A stretch of DNA of 64,000 nucleotides from JACKII01 sp963974445 (GCA_963974445.1 CAXBDI010000003.1:1-64000), one strand, 5' to 3'; counted from the stretch's first letter, positions 42,743-53,973 are shown. The notes: generated by a model not told the origin, from the sequence alone. Numbers and translations are program-made.

Positions 42743-43576
42743 ATGGCCCGCCGCAGGCGCATTTATGAGGGCAAGGCCAAGATCCTGTATGAAGGTCCGG
42801 AACCCGGCACCCTGATCCAGTATTTCAAGGACGACGCCACCGCCTTCAACAATCAAAAGCACGATGTCATTACGGGCAAGGGCGTTCTCAACAATCGCAT
42901 TTCCGAATACATCATGCAGCGCCTGCATGAAATCGGAATTCCGACGCACTTTATCAAACGGGTCAACATGCGCGAGCAATTGATTCGAGAGGTCGAGATC
43001 GTTCCGGTGGAAGTTGTAGTCCGCAATATTGCAGCGGGGACCTTCGCCAAGCGTTTTCAACAGGAAGAAGGCACGCCGTTGCCACGTTCGATCGTCGAAT
43101 ACTACTATAAGTCCGACGAGCTAGGCGATCCGCTGATTACCGAAGAGCATATTACGGCGTTCAATTGGGCAAGCCCGCCCGAGCTCGACGACATGTTCAA
43201 TCTGGCGCTGCGCATCAACGACTATCTCTCCGGCCTGTTCATGGGCGCGGGGCTGAAACTGGTCGATTTCAAGGTCGAGTTTGGCAGGCTCTATACGGCC
43301 GAGGACGTGCGCATCGTGCTGGCGGATGAGATTTCGCCCGATTGCTGCCGCCTGTGGGACGTCAAGACCAACGAGATCATGGACAAGGATCGCTTCCGCA
43401 AAGACCTGGGCGGGCTGCGCGAGGCCTATCAGGAGGTAGCGCGGCGTCTGGGAATCCTGCAGGAATTGGGTCCGGTCGACGTGACGACCTCTTCCGATTC
43501 CGATGCGCCGGACCCGAAATCCAGTCAAGGTTCGACCGACCCCGCCCCGTCCAACGACGACACGAAAACCGTTTAG
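42743..43576 (+). CDS. purC: Phosphoribosylaminoimidazole-succinocarboxamide synthase (SAICAR synthase)
   Basis: 277 residues. It joins aspartate to CAIR in de novo purine synthesis. The ATP-grasp-like N-terminus is IYEGKAKILYEG, the substrate region VPVEVVVRNIAAGTFAKR, and ISPDCCRLWD near 198 closes the active site. The family core ends near residue 250; the last 27 residues are Ser/Asp/Pro/Thr-rich, low complexity and unusual, perhaps a disordered tail. TAGGAC precedes ATG 42743. It is first in a purC-purS-purQ-purL cluster with 4-8 bp gaps. Confidence 0.97.
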   Translation: MARRRRIYEGKAKILYEGPEPGTLIQYFKDDATAFNNQKHDVITGKGVLNNRISEYIMQRLHEIGIPTHFIKRVNMREQLIREVEIVPVEVVVRNIAAGTFAKRFQQEEGTPLPRSIVEYYYKSDELGDPLITEEHITAFNWASPPELDDMFNLALRINDYLSGLFMGAGLKLVDFKVEFGRLYTAEDVRIVLADEISPDCCRLWDVKTNEIMDKDRFRKDLGGLREAYQEVARRLGILQELGPVDVTTSSDSDAPDPKSSQGSTDPAPSNDDTKTV

Positions 43577-43584
43577 GGCCGCCG

Positions 43585-43833
43585 ATGATCCGTGCAGAAG
43601 TTCGCGTCATGTTGAAATCCGGAGTGCTGGACCCGCAGGGGCAGGCCACTCGCAAGGCGCTGGCCCATCTGGGTTTCGGCGACGTGCAGTCGGTGCGCCA
43701 GGGCAAGCTGATCGTCCTGGACCTTAATACCGATGACCGCGACGCGGCGGCGGCGGAGGCGCGGGCGATGGCGCAGGAATTGCTGGCCAATCCGGTGATC
43801 GAGGATTTCTCGGTCGAGCTGGTGGACGCGTAG
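43585..43833 (+). CDS. purS: Phosphoribosylformylglycinamidine synthase subunit PurS
   Basis: 82 residues, normal PurS length. IRAEVRVMLKSGVLDPQGQA and the C-terminal NPVIEDFSVELVD are standard. PurS bridges PurQ and PurL in the Gram-positive/alphaproteobacterial three-part FGAM synthase and helps channel ammonia. Start ATG 43585 is 8 bp after the purC stop; purQ follows 4 bp downstream. A longer open frame upstream overlaps purC and is not used. Confidence 0.96.
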   Translation: MIRAEVRVMLKSGVLDPQGQATRKALAHLGFGDVQSVRQGKLIVLDLNTDDRDAAAAEARAMAQELLANPVIEDFSVELVDA

Positions 43834-43837
43834 GCCC

Positions 43838-44529
43838 ATGAGTTTGCGCGCGGGCGTGGTCGTTTTTCCTGGCTCGAACTGCGACAGGGACGGCGCCGTT
43901 GCTCTGGCCATGGTGGCCGGGCGCAGGCCGCAGATGATCTGGCATCAGGATACTGAACTGCCGCCGCTCGACCTGATTTTTCTGCCCGGCGGCTTTTCCT
44001 ATGGCGATTATCTGCGCTGCGGCGCTATCGCCGCCCACTCGCCGGTGATGCGGGAGGTGGTGGCGGCGGCGAACAAAGGCGTTGCCGTACTGGGCGTCTG
44101 CAACGGCTTTCATCTGCTGACCGAGAGCGGCCTGCTGCCGGGCGCGCTGATCCGCAATGCCAGCCTGAAATTCGTCTGCCGCAGCGTCGATCTTCGGGTT
44201 GAGCGGATGGGAACGCCGTTCACCACCCGCAATCGGTTGGGCCAAGTCCTCAATATGCCGATCGCGCATGGCGACGGCAACTATGTCGCCGACGCCGATA
44301 CTCTGGCGCAACTCCAGGATGAGGACCGGATCGCGTTTCGCTATTGTGCGCCCGATGGCGCGGAGAGTGACGCCGCAAATCCCAATGGTTCCGCCCTGAA
44401 TATCGCCGGCATTTATAACGAAACCGGTCGGGTTCTGGGCATGATGCCGCATCCGGAGCGGGCTGTTGAGCCGGCGCTTGGCTCCAGCGATGGCCTCGCC
44501 CTGTTCCAATCGATTGCGGAGGTGCTGGC

Positions 44530-44533
<4 letters not shown>
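43838..44533 (+). CDS. purQ: Phosphoribosylformylglycinamidine synthase subunit PurQ (glutaminase)
   Basis: 231 residues of class I glutamine amidotransferase. The nucleophile Cys is in GVCNGFHLLTESGLLPG near residue 88, and the His-Glu pair is in MMPHPERAVEP near 206. It releases ammonia from glutamine for PurL. The N-terminal VVFPGSNCDRD is typical. The stop overlaps the purL start (ATGA). Confidence 0.97.
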
Positions 44534-46785
<2,252 letters not shown>

Positions 46786-46817
46786 GCCCAAAAATACTCT
46801 CCCGGAAGGATTTGCCC

Positions 46818-47057
46818 ATGCCGATGGCCGCCCACGACATCGAAACCCTGATCAAGGAAGCCTTCCCCGACGCCGAGGTCACGATCCAGGACCTGGCGGG
46901 GGACGGAGACCACTACGCCGCGCAAATCACCTCTGCGGCGTTCAAGGGTAAAAACCGCGTGCAGCAGCATCAATTGGTGTACAAAGCCCTGCGAGGCCGC
47001 ATGGGCAATGAATTGCATGCTCTTGCATTGCAAACGTCTGTGCCCGATAACAGTTAA
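46818..47057 (+). CDS. BolA family protein
   Basis: 79 residues of the BolA fold. AQITSAAFKGKNRVQQHQLVY contains the conserved FKGKNRVQQHQ loop, whose His can bind an Fe-S cluster with monothiol glutaredoxin. GGAAGGA stands 9 nt before ATG 46818. The glutaredoxin gene follows at 47096. The pair works in iron sensing or Fe-S trafficking. Confidence 0.95.
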   Translation: MPMAAHDIETLIKEAFPDAEVTIQDLAGDGDHYAAQITSAAFKGKNRVQQHQLVYKALRGRMGNELHALALQTSVPDNS

Positions 47058-47095
47058 GAGTCATTCTCAGTCGCATCTGCCCTTAGGAGGCCGCC

Positions 47096-47434
47096 ATGTC
47101 CAATCCCGCTCACGAGCAAATCCAAGCTGCCGTCGATAGCAACGACGTTATGCTGTTCATGAAGGGCACGCCGATGTTCCCGCAGTGCGGCTTCTCCGCC
47201 GCCGTGGTGCAGGTGCTGAGCCACCTGGGCGCGCAGTTCAACAGCGTCAACGTGTTGGAAGACGCCGAACTGCGCCAGGGAATCAAGGAATTCTCAGCTT
47301 GGCCGACCATCCCGCAGCTCTACGTCAAGGGCGAGTTCGTCGGCGGCTGCGACATCATCCGCGAGATGTATGAGAGCGGCGAGTTGGAAAACTTGCTGAA
47401 AGAAAAAGGCATTACCACCGGCGCGCCGGCCTAG
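47096..47434 (+). CDS. grxD: Monothiol glutaredoxin, Grx4/GrxD family
   Basis: 112 residues. The monothiol active site is CGFS in MFPQCGFSAAVVQVL near residue 30, preceded by VMLFMKGTP, and the cis-Pro WPTIPQLYVKGEFVGGCDI holds glutathione (core PQLYVKGEFVGGCDI). Such proteins carry a [2Fe-2S] cluster with glutathione and hand it to apoproteins or BolA. The gene is 38 bp after bolA, supporting the interaction. Confidence 0.97.
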   Translation: MSNPAHEQIQAAVDSNDVMLFMKGTPMFPQCGFSAAVVQVLSHLGAQFNSVNVLEDAELRQGIKEFSAWPTIPQLYVKGEFVGGCDIIREMYESGELENLLKEKGITTGAPA

Positions 47435-47467
47435 CGCCGACGCTCATGCGGTAACGGGGAGGTCGCC

Positions 47468-47776
47468 ATGCTGCAACTGCGCCCCAACTGCGAATACTGC
47501 GACAAGGATTTGGCGCCGGGCGCGACCGACGCCATGATCTGCAGCTACGAGTGCACGTTCTGCGCCGATTGCGTCGGTGAGCACTTGCACAATGTCTGCC
47601 CCAACTGCGGTGGCGGCTTCTCGATGCGGCCGATCCGGCCGATGAAGGCGCATCGCAGCGGCGTCAGCCGCCGCCACCAACCGCCGTCCGAAGACCGCGT
47701 GCACCTGAAGCGCGACAAGGCGGATATCGCCGCTTTCGTGGCCGGCCTGAAGGATCTGCCGCCAGCCGAGCGTTAA
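47468..47776 (+). CDS. DUF1272 domain-containing Cys-rich protein
   Basis: 102 residues. The N-terminal 55 residues contain four CxxC-like pairs (CEYCDK, CSYECTFCADC, CPNCGGG), a probable zinc ribbon or treble clef. The C-terminal half is basic and variable. Function is unknown. It follows grxD by 33 bp and its stop overlaps the convergent cyclase stop by 4 bp. Confidence 0.85.
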   Translation: MLQLRPNCEYCDKDLAPGATDAMICSYECTFCADCVGEHLHNVCPNCGGGFSMRPIRPMKAHRSGVSRRHQPPSEDRVHLKRDKADIAAFVAGLKDLPPAER

Positions 47777-49524
47777 GCGTCCGCACCGGCGAGGCGCAGG
47801 CCCTCGACAAGCCGTGCTGCATCGCTTTCCCGCCGATAGGGATAGTTGACGGCGACAGACGATAGCGAGAAGCCCGGATAGACGCGGAGAACCGCGGCCA
47901 GTGCCGCCTTCGCCTGGGCGCTTTTCCCCATAAGGCCGTAGCACACGGCCAGATAGAGGTGTGGCGGCACGGCAGCTGGGTTGCGGGCGGCGCACCGCTC
48001 CAGCGTCTCCACCGCCTCTGCATAGCGTTCCATCATGGTCAGAGCCTGACCGGCATAGAGTGTGTAGTAGAAGGGATGGAAGGGGTTGAGCCGGATTGCC
48101 CGTTCGATCAGTGGCGCGACCTGCTCCGGCTCTCCACTGAATTGCAGCAGACCCGCCAGATTGGCATAGGCATCGGCATTGCCCGGCTCAACCTTGATCC
48201 AAGTGCGGATGGCGGCAAAGGCTTTGTCATACTCACGCTTAAACAGCAGGATATTGCCCAGTGCCTCGTAGACCAGGGGCAAGGATGGGTCCAGCGCCTC
48301 GGCCTTTCGCGCCAGGTCGAGGGCCCGGTCCAGCGCCGTTGCTGAACCGAGGAACCATTCGTGCAAGTTCACGACTGCTAAACCTGCGTAGGCGGCCGCG
48401 TAATTCGGGTCCAAGGCGATTGCCTGTTCGTACAGGCAACGCGCCTTCACATTTCCGTCCTGCGTAAACAGCCGGTACTGCTCGCGGCCCCGCAGCACAC
48501 AGTCATAGGCGGCCGGTATCGCGGTCTCCAGCCGCGCGACGGGCTTTGCATCGGCGGGGATCAGGTTGACCGCCAATGCCTGGACAATCTGCTCGGTCAC
48601 ATCGTCCTGCACGGCGAAGATGTCGGCCAATTCGCGGTCATAACGGTCGGCCCAGACCGGCAAACCGGAGTGCCCATCGACCAATTGCGCCGTAATCCGA
48701 ACGCGCTCCCCGGCCTTACGAACACTGCCCTCCAGCACGTAACGCACGCCCAGGTCGCGGCAGACATTCTGCGCCCGGACGGCCTTGCCTTTGTACGTGA
48801 AGGTGGAATTGCGCGAGATTACCAACAGTCCGCCGGTCTTCGAGATCTGTGTGATGATGTCCTCGGTGATACCGTCGGCGAAATAGGTCTGTTCCGGGTC
48901 ACCGCTACGGTTCTCGAACGGCAGCACGGCGATGGCCGGCGTCTGGCTCGCGGCATCTGGAGCGCTGCGATGCGTCTCAGAGTGTGGTGTGGGCTGGTGC
49001 TGTGCCGCCCAGCGCCAAATGGCGATGCCGCGGGCGATGTTCTTAACCTGGTACTCACCAGCATCCAGCCAGACGACATCGAGACGGTCGCGCACCTGAC
49101 GGTAAGCGTCGTCGGAGATCGCGATCCCGTCCGGGTCTGCAAGGGCCTCAATCCGTGTGGTGACGTTGACGCCATCGCCAAAAATATCGTCGCCTTCGAC
49201 AATAATGTCGCCGATATGGACGCCGATCCGGAAGCGCAGCGCCTGGAACTCCGCAAGGCCCGTATTGCGTTCGATCATGCCGGTCTGGATGGCGACGGCG
49301 CAGGTGACCGCATCGACCGCCGAGGGGAATTCAAGCAGCAGGCCGTCGCCCATGGTCTTAACCGTGCGGCCGCCATGCGAAGCGATCAGCGGATCGATCA
49401 ACTCGCCACGATGGCCGCGCAGCGCCCGCAACGTTCCGGTCTCATCCGCACCCATTAGGCGCGAATAGCCGACGACATCCGCCGACACGATGGCCGCCAG
49501 TCTGCGGGTGGTTTCACTCTTCAT
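47773..49524 (-). CDS. Class III nucleotide cyclase with TolB-like and TPR domains
   Basis: 583 residues, cytoplasmic. Residues 1-170 form a class III cyclase: metal-binding Asp in VSADVVGYSRLMG, Lys and Asp in KTMGDGLLLEF, and the transition-state Asn/Arg in GDGVNVTTRIEAL. A TolB/FlgO-like domain (about 200-320) begins IAVLPFENRSGDPEQTYFADG (seen as IAVLPFENRSGDPEQ). TPR repeats follow to the end (about 340-570). This set is common in alphaproteobacteria and suggests a sensor making cAMP through protein contacts. All catalytic residues appear intact. It is convergent with DUF1272. Confidence 0.92.
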   Translation of the reverse strand: MKSETTRRLAAIVSADVVGYSRLMGADETGTLRALRGHRGELIDPLIASHGGRTVKTMGDGLLLEFPSAVDAVTCAVAIQTGMIERNTGLAEFQALRFRIGVHIGDIIVEGDDIFGDGVNVTTRIEALADPDGIAISDDAYRQVRDRLDVVWLDAGEYQVKNIARGIAIWRWAAQHQPTPHSETHRSAPDAASQTPAIAVLPFENRSGDPEQTYFADGITEDIITQISKTGGLLVISRNSTFTYKGKAVRAQNVCRDLGVRYVLEGSVRKAGERVRITAQLVDGHSGLPVWADRYDRELADIFAVQDDVTEQIVQALAVNLIPADAKPVARLETAIPAAYDCVLRGREQYRLFTQDGNVKARCLYEQAIALDPNYAAAYAGLAVVNLHEWFLGSATALDRALDLARKAEALDPSLPLVYEALGNILLFKREYDKAFAAIRTWIKVEPGNADAYANLAGLLQFSGEPEQVAPLIERAIRLNPFHPFYYTLYAGQALTMMERYAEAVETLERCAARNPAAVPPHLYLAVCYGLMGKSAQAKAALAAVLRVYPGFSLSSVAVNYPYRRESDAARLVEGLRLAGADA

Positions 49525-49631
49525 GGCTGAATCCTAGCGCACCGCCGGAGCCAGCACCACCGGGCTAGTCCAGAGTGAGATGGCCGCCCTCCGGCCAGGC
49601 AATCCGCGCCGGTGGCGACCACCAGCGACGC

Positions 49632-50735
49632 CTACTCCGCCGCGACCGCCTTGTTCGACGGGTCGAGGTGGGCGACCTTGGGGCCGACCTCATTTTTGAG
49701 CATCGTCAGCGAGTTGCGCCAGACGTCCGGTTGGTCGGCGTAGTCGAAGCCGAACACCAGCAATTGGCCGAAACCGCCGACATCCGCGTAGACCTTCTCG
49801 ATCTTCTCCGCGACGGTCGCCGGTGAGCCGATCAGCCAGTTGTGCTTGGCGCAGTATTCCGCCGTCACGTCGCTATCCGGCACGGACGGGTCGTGCTTCA
49901 GGTATTCCAGGAAGCCGAACTGGCCCAGCAGCGGCAGGAAGTATTCCCGCATCATCCGGCCCATCGGCCCGTTGACCGAAAGCTCCCAAGCCTGCTCATC
50001 GGTTTCGGCCACAAAGATTTCGCGGACCATGCGCCACTCGCCGCGGTCCGGGGTGCGGCCCGACTTGCGCGCGCCTTCCTCCACCGCCGCCCAGTGGCTG
50101 CCGACATAGGCCGGGTTCAGGTTCAGGCTCATCGGCATATAGCCGAATTCGCCCGCCATCTTCAGCGTGTCGGAGTTGGCGGAGAGGCCCGCGACGCCAA
50201 TCGGCGGGTGCGGTGACTGCACCGGCTTCAGATGCGGGCGCAAGAAGCCGAACATCTCGTCGCCCTTGGTCACATGCCAGTACTTGCCTTTGTAGTCGAA
50301 TTTCTCTTCCGACCACATCTTCAGGATGATGTCCAGCGCCTCGCGGGTCATCTCGCGGTTCTGGCCGCTCATGCCGTCGACGTTGAACATCTGCCAGTCG
50401 CTGGGCAAACCGGAGGCGGCGATGCCGAAATTCAGCCGGCCTTCCGAGAGATGGTCGAGCATGGCGACGCGGTTCGCCAACTCCGCCGGGTGGTGATAGG
50501 GCAGCAGGAAGCCGCCTGGGCCGATGCGGATGTTCTTGGTCTCTTTGAGAGACTGGGCGATCAGCAGGTCCGGGCTCGGGTGCGGTTCCCAGGGTGCTGT
50601 GTGGTGTTCGCCGATCCAGATTTCCTCGTAGCCGAGCTCGTCGAGCCAGCGGAAGGTCATCAGGTCGAAGTCGTGGCCTGCCTTCAAGCCGCGCTCCGGC
50701 GGGTGGGACGGCATGGTGAAAAATCCGAACTTCAT
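49632..50735 (-). CDS. LLM-class flavin-dependent monooxygenase, luciferase/limonene monooxygenase-like
   Basis: 367 residues. IWIGEHHTAPWEPHPSPDLL carries the EHH motif of LuxA-type enzymes near residue 41. FGIAASGLPSDWQMFNVDG and SPHPPIGVAGLSANSDTLK follow. The family oxidises small organic compounds with reduced flavin. GGAGGA is 8 nt upstream of ATG 50735. It is divergent from the CMD gene with 147 bp between, possibly one pathway. It is the third and most distinct luciferase-like gene in the window. Confidence 0.9.
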   Translation of the reverse strand: MKFGFFTMPSHPPERGLKAGHDFDLMTFRWLDELGYEEIWIGEHHTAPWEPHPSPDLLIAQSLKETKNIRIGPGGFLLPYHHPAELANRVAMLDHLSEGRLNFGIAASGLPSDWQMFNVDGMSGQNREMTREALDIILKMWSEEKFDYKGKYWHVTKGDEMFGFLRPHLKPVQSPHPPIGVAGLSANSDTLKMAGEFGYMPMSLNLNPAYVGSHWAAVEEGARKSGRTPDRGEWRMVREIFVAETDEQAWELSVNGPMGRMMREYFLPLLGQFGFLEYLKHDPSVPDSDVTAEYCAKHNWLIGSPATVAEKIEKVYADVGGFGQLLVFGFDYADQPDVWRNSLTMLKNEVGPKVAHLDPSNKAVAAE

Positions 50736-50882
50736 GGGCGTGTTCCTCCGTTGGTTGCGCTGGGCTAGCCTAATTCAGCCGGGCGGAAGGTGCTAGTGCG
50801 AACCTTAAGGCCCGGTGACCATTGCGCCGGGTGGCGATTTGCCGGACGATACGGCACGCAAACGCCAATACGAGGATTGGAC

Positions 50883-51260
50883 ATGACCGACAAACGCCAG
50901 GCAGGCCGCGACTATCTCCGCAAGAACTTGGGCGAGGCCTATTTCGAGAAGCGCGAGGCGAGCACCAATGCCTTCAACGCACCGCTGCGGGCCTTTTCGG
51001 AGGAGTACGCCTTCGGCAATATCTGGTTGCGGCCCGGGCTGGAACCGAAAACCCGCAGCATGCTGTGTCTGGTGATGCTGACGGCGTTGAACCGGCCGCA
51101 TGAAATCCGCATCCACGTGAACTCGGCCCTGAACAACGGCTGTTCGGTGGAGGAAATCCAGGAAGTGCTGCTGCAAACCTCGCTCTATTGCGGACTGCCG
51201 GCGGCGATCGACAGCTTTGCCGTCGCCGAAGAAGTGCTGCGCGAGCGTGGATTGCTTTAG
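50883..51260 (+). CDS. Carboxymuconolactone decarboxylase (CMD) family protein
   Basis: 125 residues. RSMLCLVMLTALNRPHEIRIHVNSALNNGCSVEEIQEVLLQTSLYCG is the CMD core (key parts: HVNSALNNGCSVEE and LLQTSLYCGLPAA), with a His and a Cys at the active site. CMD proteins range from true decarboxylases to peroxidase- and hydratase-like enzymes; the role here is open. The second, divergent flavin monooxygenase gene and the following small ORF suggest an aromatic or small-molecule pathway. Start ATG 50883. Confidence 0.88.
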   Translation: MTDKRQAGRDYLRKNLGEAYFEKREASTNAFNAPLRAFSEEYAFGNIWLRPGLEPKTRSMLCLVMLTALNRPHEIRIHVNSALNNGCSVEEIQEVLLQTSLYCGLPAAIDSFAVAEEVLRERGLL

Positions 51261-51283
51261 GTGCGCCAGAAGGAGTCTCTCTC

Positions 51284-51589
51284 ATGACAGCCTATCTCAT
51301 CGTCCGCGCCGAGGTGCCGCAGGCGGATCGCACCGCCTTCGACAAATGGTACGAGGCGGAGCACTTGCCCGACGCCAAGCAGGCTTTCCAGGTGCAGGAG
51401 GCCCAGCGCGGCTGGAGCGACGTGACGCCTGGCGTTCACATCGCGCTCTACACCTTCCCGTCTCTGGCGCGCGCCCGGGAGGTGCAAGCCTCCCAGGATA
51501 TCAAAGACCTGATCGCCGAGTTCGACCGGGTCTGGCAAGGCCGCGTCACCCGCACCCGCGAGGTGATCGAGGTGAAGCAGCGGTTGTAG
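51284..51589 (+). CDS. Small protein with ferredoxin-like (dimeric alpha-beta barrel) fold
   Basis: 101 residues. AYLIVRAEVPQ, FDKWYEAEHLPDAKQ and ALYTFPSLARAREVQ show the beta-alpha-beta pattern with a WYxxEHLPD motif seen in DUF4286- or ABM-like proteins, several of which bind or convert small aromatics. AAGGAG is 9 nt before the ATG. It starts 23 bp after the CMD gene and is probably co-translated. Function not established. Confidence 0.75.
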   Translation: MTAYLIVRAEVPQADRTAFDKWYEAEHLPDAKQAFQVQEAQRGWSDVTPGVHIALYTFPSLARAREVQASQDIKDLIAEFDRVWQGRVTRTREVIEVKQRL

Positions 51590-51610
51590 GGGATACAAAC
51601 GCTCTCACTT

Positions 51611-51708
51611 TCCCCGGACGTGGTCCGGGGGCCATGCCAGAGAGCCAATAATGAAGGTCCGAGGCTGTGAGAAACTCTCCGGCATGGGTCCTGAATCAAG
51701 TTCAGGAC
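51611..51708. repeat. Dispersed double-hairpin repeat, copy 3
   Basis: Left arm near 51611-51630 pairs ccccggac with gtccgggg. Right arm 51691-51707 pairs cctgaa with ttcagg around tcaag. The stems have diverged from each other and from other copies but remain paired. The inner flanks gccatgccagagag and ctctccggcatggg also match as a long inverted repeat. The element sits between two convergent genes. Confidence 0.8.
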
Positions 51709-51778
51709 AAGGGAGAAGACTGGGATTTCGGACGGCACATGTCATATCGGACTAGCTGAAGTGTGCCCTTCACCAGCC

Positions 51779-52543
51779 TCAGCCGCCCTTCTTCTTCGCC
51801 ATGAAGCCGTCGATGAAGGCTTGCGGCTCGCCGTTGGCGAAGGCTGCCTGCTGGCCGAGGACGCCGGCGCGGAAGGCCTCTTCGAAGCCTTGCAGGGCCA
51901 CTTCGCGGAAGCGCTTTTTCGTGCGAGCCCAAGCGGTCGGGTATTTGCCGGCCAGATGTTCGGCCAACTCGCAGGCGGTGGCGATGACTTGGTCCGGGGC
52001 GACGACGCGGTTAAACAGGCCATGCCGCTCCGCCTCGTCGGCCAGCATCATCCGGCCGGTCATCGAAAGCTCCTGGTTCAGCGACCAGCCGAGATGCAGG
52101 CTGATCCAGTAGCTGCCCATGACGCTGGGAATGCCGGCGTTGATTTCCGGCTGGCCGACGCGCACGCCCGCATGCGCCACTCGCAGGTCAGAGACCAGGG
52201 CGATCTGGAATCCACCGCCGGTGGCGACGCCGTTCAGCGCCGCAATCACCGGTTTCTCGGTCAGCAGGATCTGCTTGTAGACGTTACAGACCGTGCCGAA
52301 CCAGTCCTCAATCTCGTGCACCTGCACGCCGCGCGCCTCGCCCAGGTCGACGCCGGCGCAGAATGCGCGCTCGCCAGCGCCGGTCAGCACGATGCCCTTG
52401 ACGCTGGCGTCCGCATCCAAAGCGATCAGCGTCTCGGCGATGCCGCTGGCGAGGTCGCGGGTCAGTGCGTTCAGTGCATCGGGGCGGTTGAATATCAGCA
52501 GCGCGATGTCGCCGCACTTCTCGACTTTGACCATTTCCGTCAT
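51779..52543 (-). CDS. Enoyl-CoA hydratase/isomerase (crotonase) family protein
   Basis: 254 residues, crotonase size. FNRPDALNALTRDLASG, GAGERAFCAGVDLGEARG (oxyanion-hole region) and NGVATGGGFQIALVSDLRVA are typical; the catalytic Glu expected in QPEINAGIPSVMGSYW is present. It may hydrate, isomerise or cleave an acyl-CoA. The start overlaps the amidase stop (ATGA), so it is the third gene of a three-gene operon. The coupling with an amidase suggests that an amide is split and its acid then handled as a CoA ester, but a ligase is missing here. Confidence 0.92.
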   Translation of the reverse strand: MTEMVKVEKCGDIALLIFNRPDALNALTRDLASGIAETLIALDADASVKGIVLTGAGERAFCAGVDLGEARGVQVHEIEDWFGTVCNVYKQILLTEKPVIAALNGVATGGGFQIALVSDLRVAHAGVRVGQPEINAGIPSVMGSYWISLHLGWSLNQELSMTGRMMLADEAERHGLFNRVVAPDQVIATACELAEHLAGKYPTAWARTKKRFREVALQGFEEAFRAGVLGQQAAFANGEPQAFIDGFMAKKKGG

Positions 52544-53973
52544 ACCGGCAGCTCCGGTGCTTTGGCGGCAAAGTCCGTGGCGGCTTCGTAGGCCGCGCCG
52601 GCGCGGTAGAGCGTCGCCTCGGCAAATGGCTTGCCGATGAGCTGCATCGATGCGGGACAGCCGTTGGCGGTGAAGCCGGCGGGCAGGCTCAACGCCGGCA
52701 GGGTCAGATAGTTGAACGGGCGGGTGCAGCGGCTGACGCGCGCCAGCAAGGCGGCGAAGCCCTGGCGGTCGCTCATGTCGGTCTCCTCGATGGTCGGGAT
52801 CGGCATGTCGAAGGTCGGCGCGTGCAGCACGTCGCAGTCGGCAAACGCGGCGGCGCAGAATTCGCGCACCATGCGGGGGCGGCTTTGCAGGGCTGCGAGG
52901 TAGTCGGTGGCGCTGACGGCGAAACCGGCCTCCAGGCGGGCGCGGGGTTGGGCGCCGTAGTCCTGCGGGCGGGTGCGCAGCCAATGGCCGTGCAGCGTCG
53001 CGCCTTCGCTGGCGGTGATGAGGTTGGCCAGATCGGTGTTCGGTTCCGGGTCGGCGATATCGACCGGCACGATGACCGCGCCCAAGTCCTGGAGCACGCG
53101 GAGCGAGGCGTCGATCAACGGCTCCACCTCCGGATCGAGTGAGGCGCGGTAGTAGGTCTGCGGCACGCCGATGCGCAGGCCCTTGATATCCGGCTCCACG
53201 CAGGCGGTCTCGAAGTCGGGCACCGGGCGCTGGCTGCAGGTTGGATCGTGCGGGTCGGCGCCGCTGATCACCCCATAGATGCGGGCGTTGTCACGCACCG
53301 TCCGGGTCAAGGGGCCGAGGCCGTCATGGGTGAACGACAGGCCCATGGCGCCATAGCGGCTGACCCGGCCATAGGTTGGCTTGATGCCGACGACGCCGTT
53401 CGCGCCGGCCGGCAACCGCACGCTGCCGCCGGTGTCGGAGCCCATGGCGCCGAATGTCAGGCGCGCCGCGGTCGCCGCACCCGAGCCACTGGAGGAGCCG
53501 CCGGTGATGTGCGCCGGGTTCCAGGGGTTGCGGCAGGCGCCCCAGTGGACGTTGTGGCCGGTGGGGCCCAGCGCGAACTCCGACATATTCAGGCCGCCCA
53601 GATAGACCGCACCTGCCGCGTCCAGGCGCTGCATCACGGTGCCGGTATAGTCGGGGCGAAAGTTGCGGCGAATCTTCGAACCACAGGTCGCCAACTGCCC
53701 GGCGCGGTAGAACATGTCTTTATGTGCCATCGGCACCCCGGCGAGGGGGCCGAGCGCGTCGCCGCGCGCCCTGGCGGCATCGGCGGCATCGGCCATTTGC
53801 AGGGCCAGGTCGGCCTCCAGATGGATGAAGGCGTTGATGACCGGCTGCCAGACCTCGATGCGGGCGAGACAGGATTGGGTCAGTTCCCGCGAAGAAACCT
53901 CGCCGCTGGCAAACGCGCCGGCGGCTTCGACCAGTGTCCAGAGGGCCGGGTCGCTGGCGGCGGCGTCACTCAT
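52540..53973 (-). CDS. Amidase signature family enzyme
   Basis: 477 residues. The Ser-cisSer-Lys triad is visible: Lys in MAHKDMFYRAG near 85, cis-Ser in ITGGSSSGSGAAT near 160, and Ser nucleophile in GSDTGGSVRLPAG near 184. The amidase signature stretch is complete. Substrate unknown; GatA-like transamidase activity is unlikely without gatB. Start 53973 (MSDAAAS) is chosen, since the upstream frame encodes no conserved residues and overlaps the small gene. It overlaps the GatC-like gene by 8 bp and the crotonase gene by 4 bp. Confidence 0.93.
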   Translation of the reverse strand: MSDAAASDPALWTLVEAAGAFASGEVSSRELTQSCLARIEVWQPVINAFIHLEADLALQMADAADAARARGDALGPLAGVPMAHKDMFYRAGQLATCGSKIRRNFRPDYTGTVMQRLDAAGAVYLGGLNMSEFALGPTGHNVHWGACRNPWNPAHITGGSSSGSGAATAARLTFGAMGSDTGGSVRLPAGANGVVGIKPTYGRVSRYGAMGLSFTHDGLGPLTRTVRDNARIYGVISGADPHDPTCSQRPVPDFETACVEPDIKGLRIGVPQTYYRASLDPEVEPLIDASLRVLQDLGAVIVPVDIADPEPNTDLANLITASEGATLHGHWLRTRPQDYGAQPRARLEAGFAVSATDYLAALQSRPRMVREFCAAAFADCDVLHAPTFDMPIPTIEETDMSDRQGFAALLARVSRCTRPFNYLTLPALSLPAGFTANGCPASMQLIGKPFAEATLYRAGAAYEAATDFAAKAPELPV

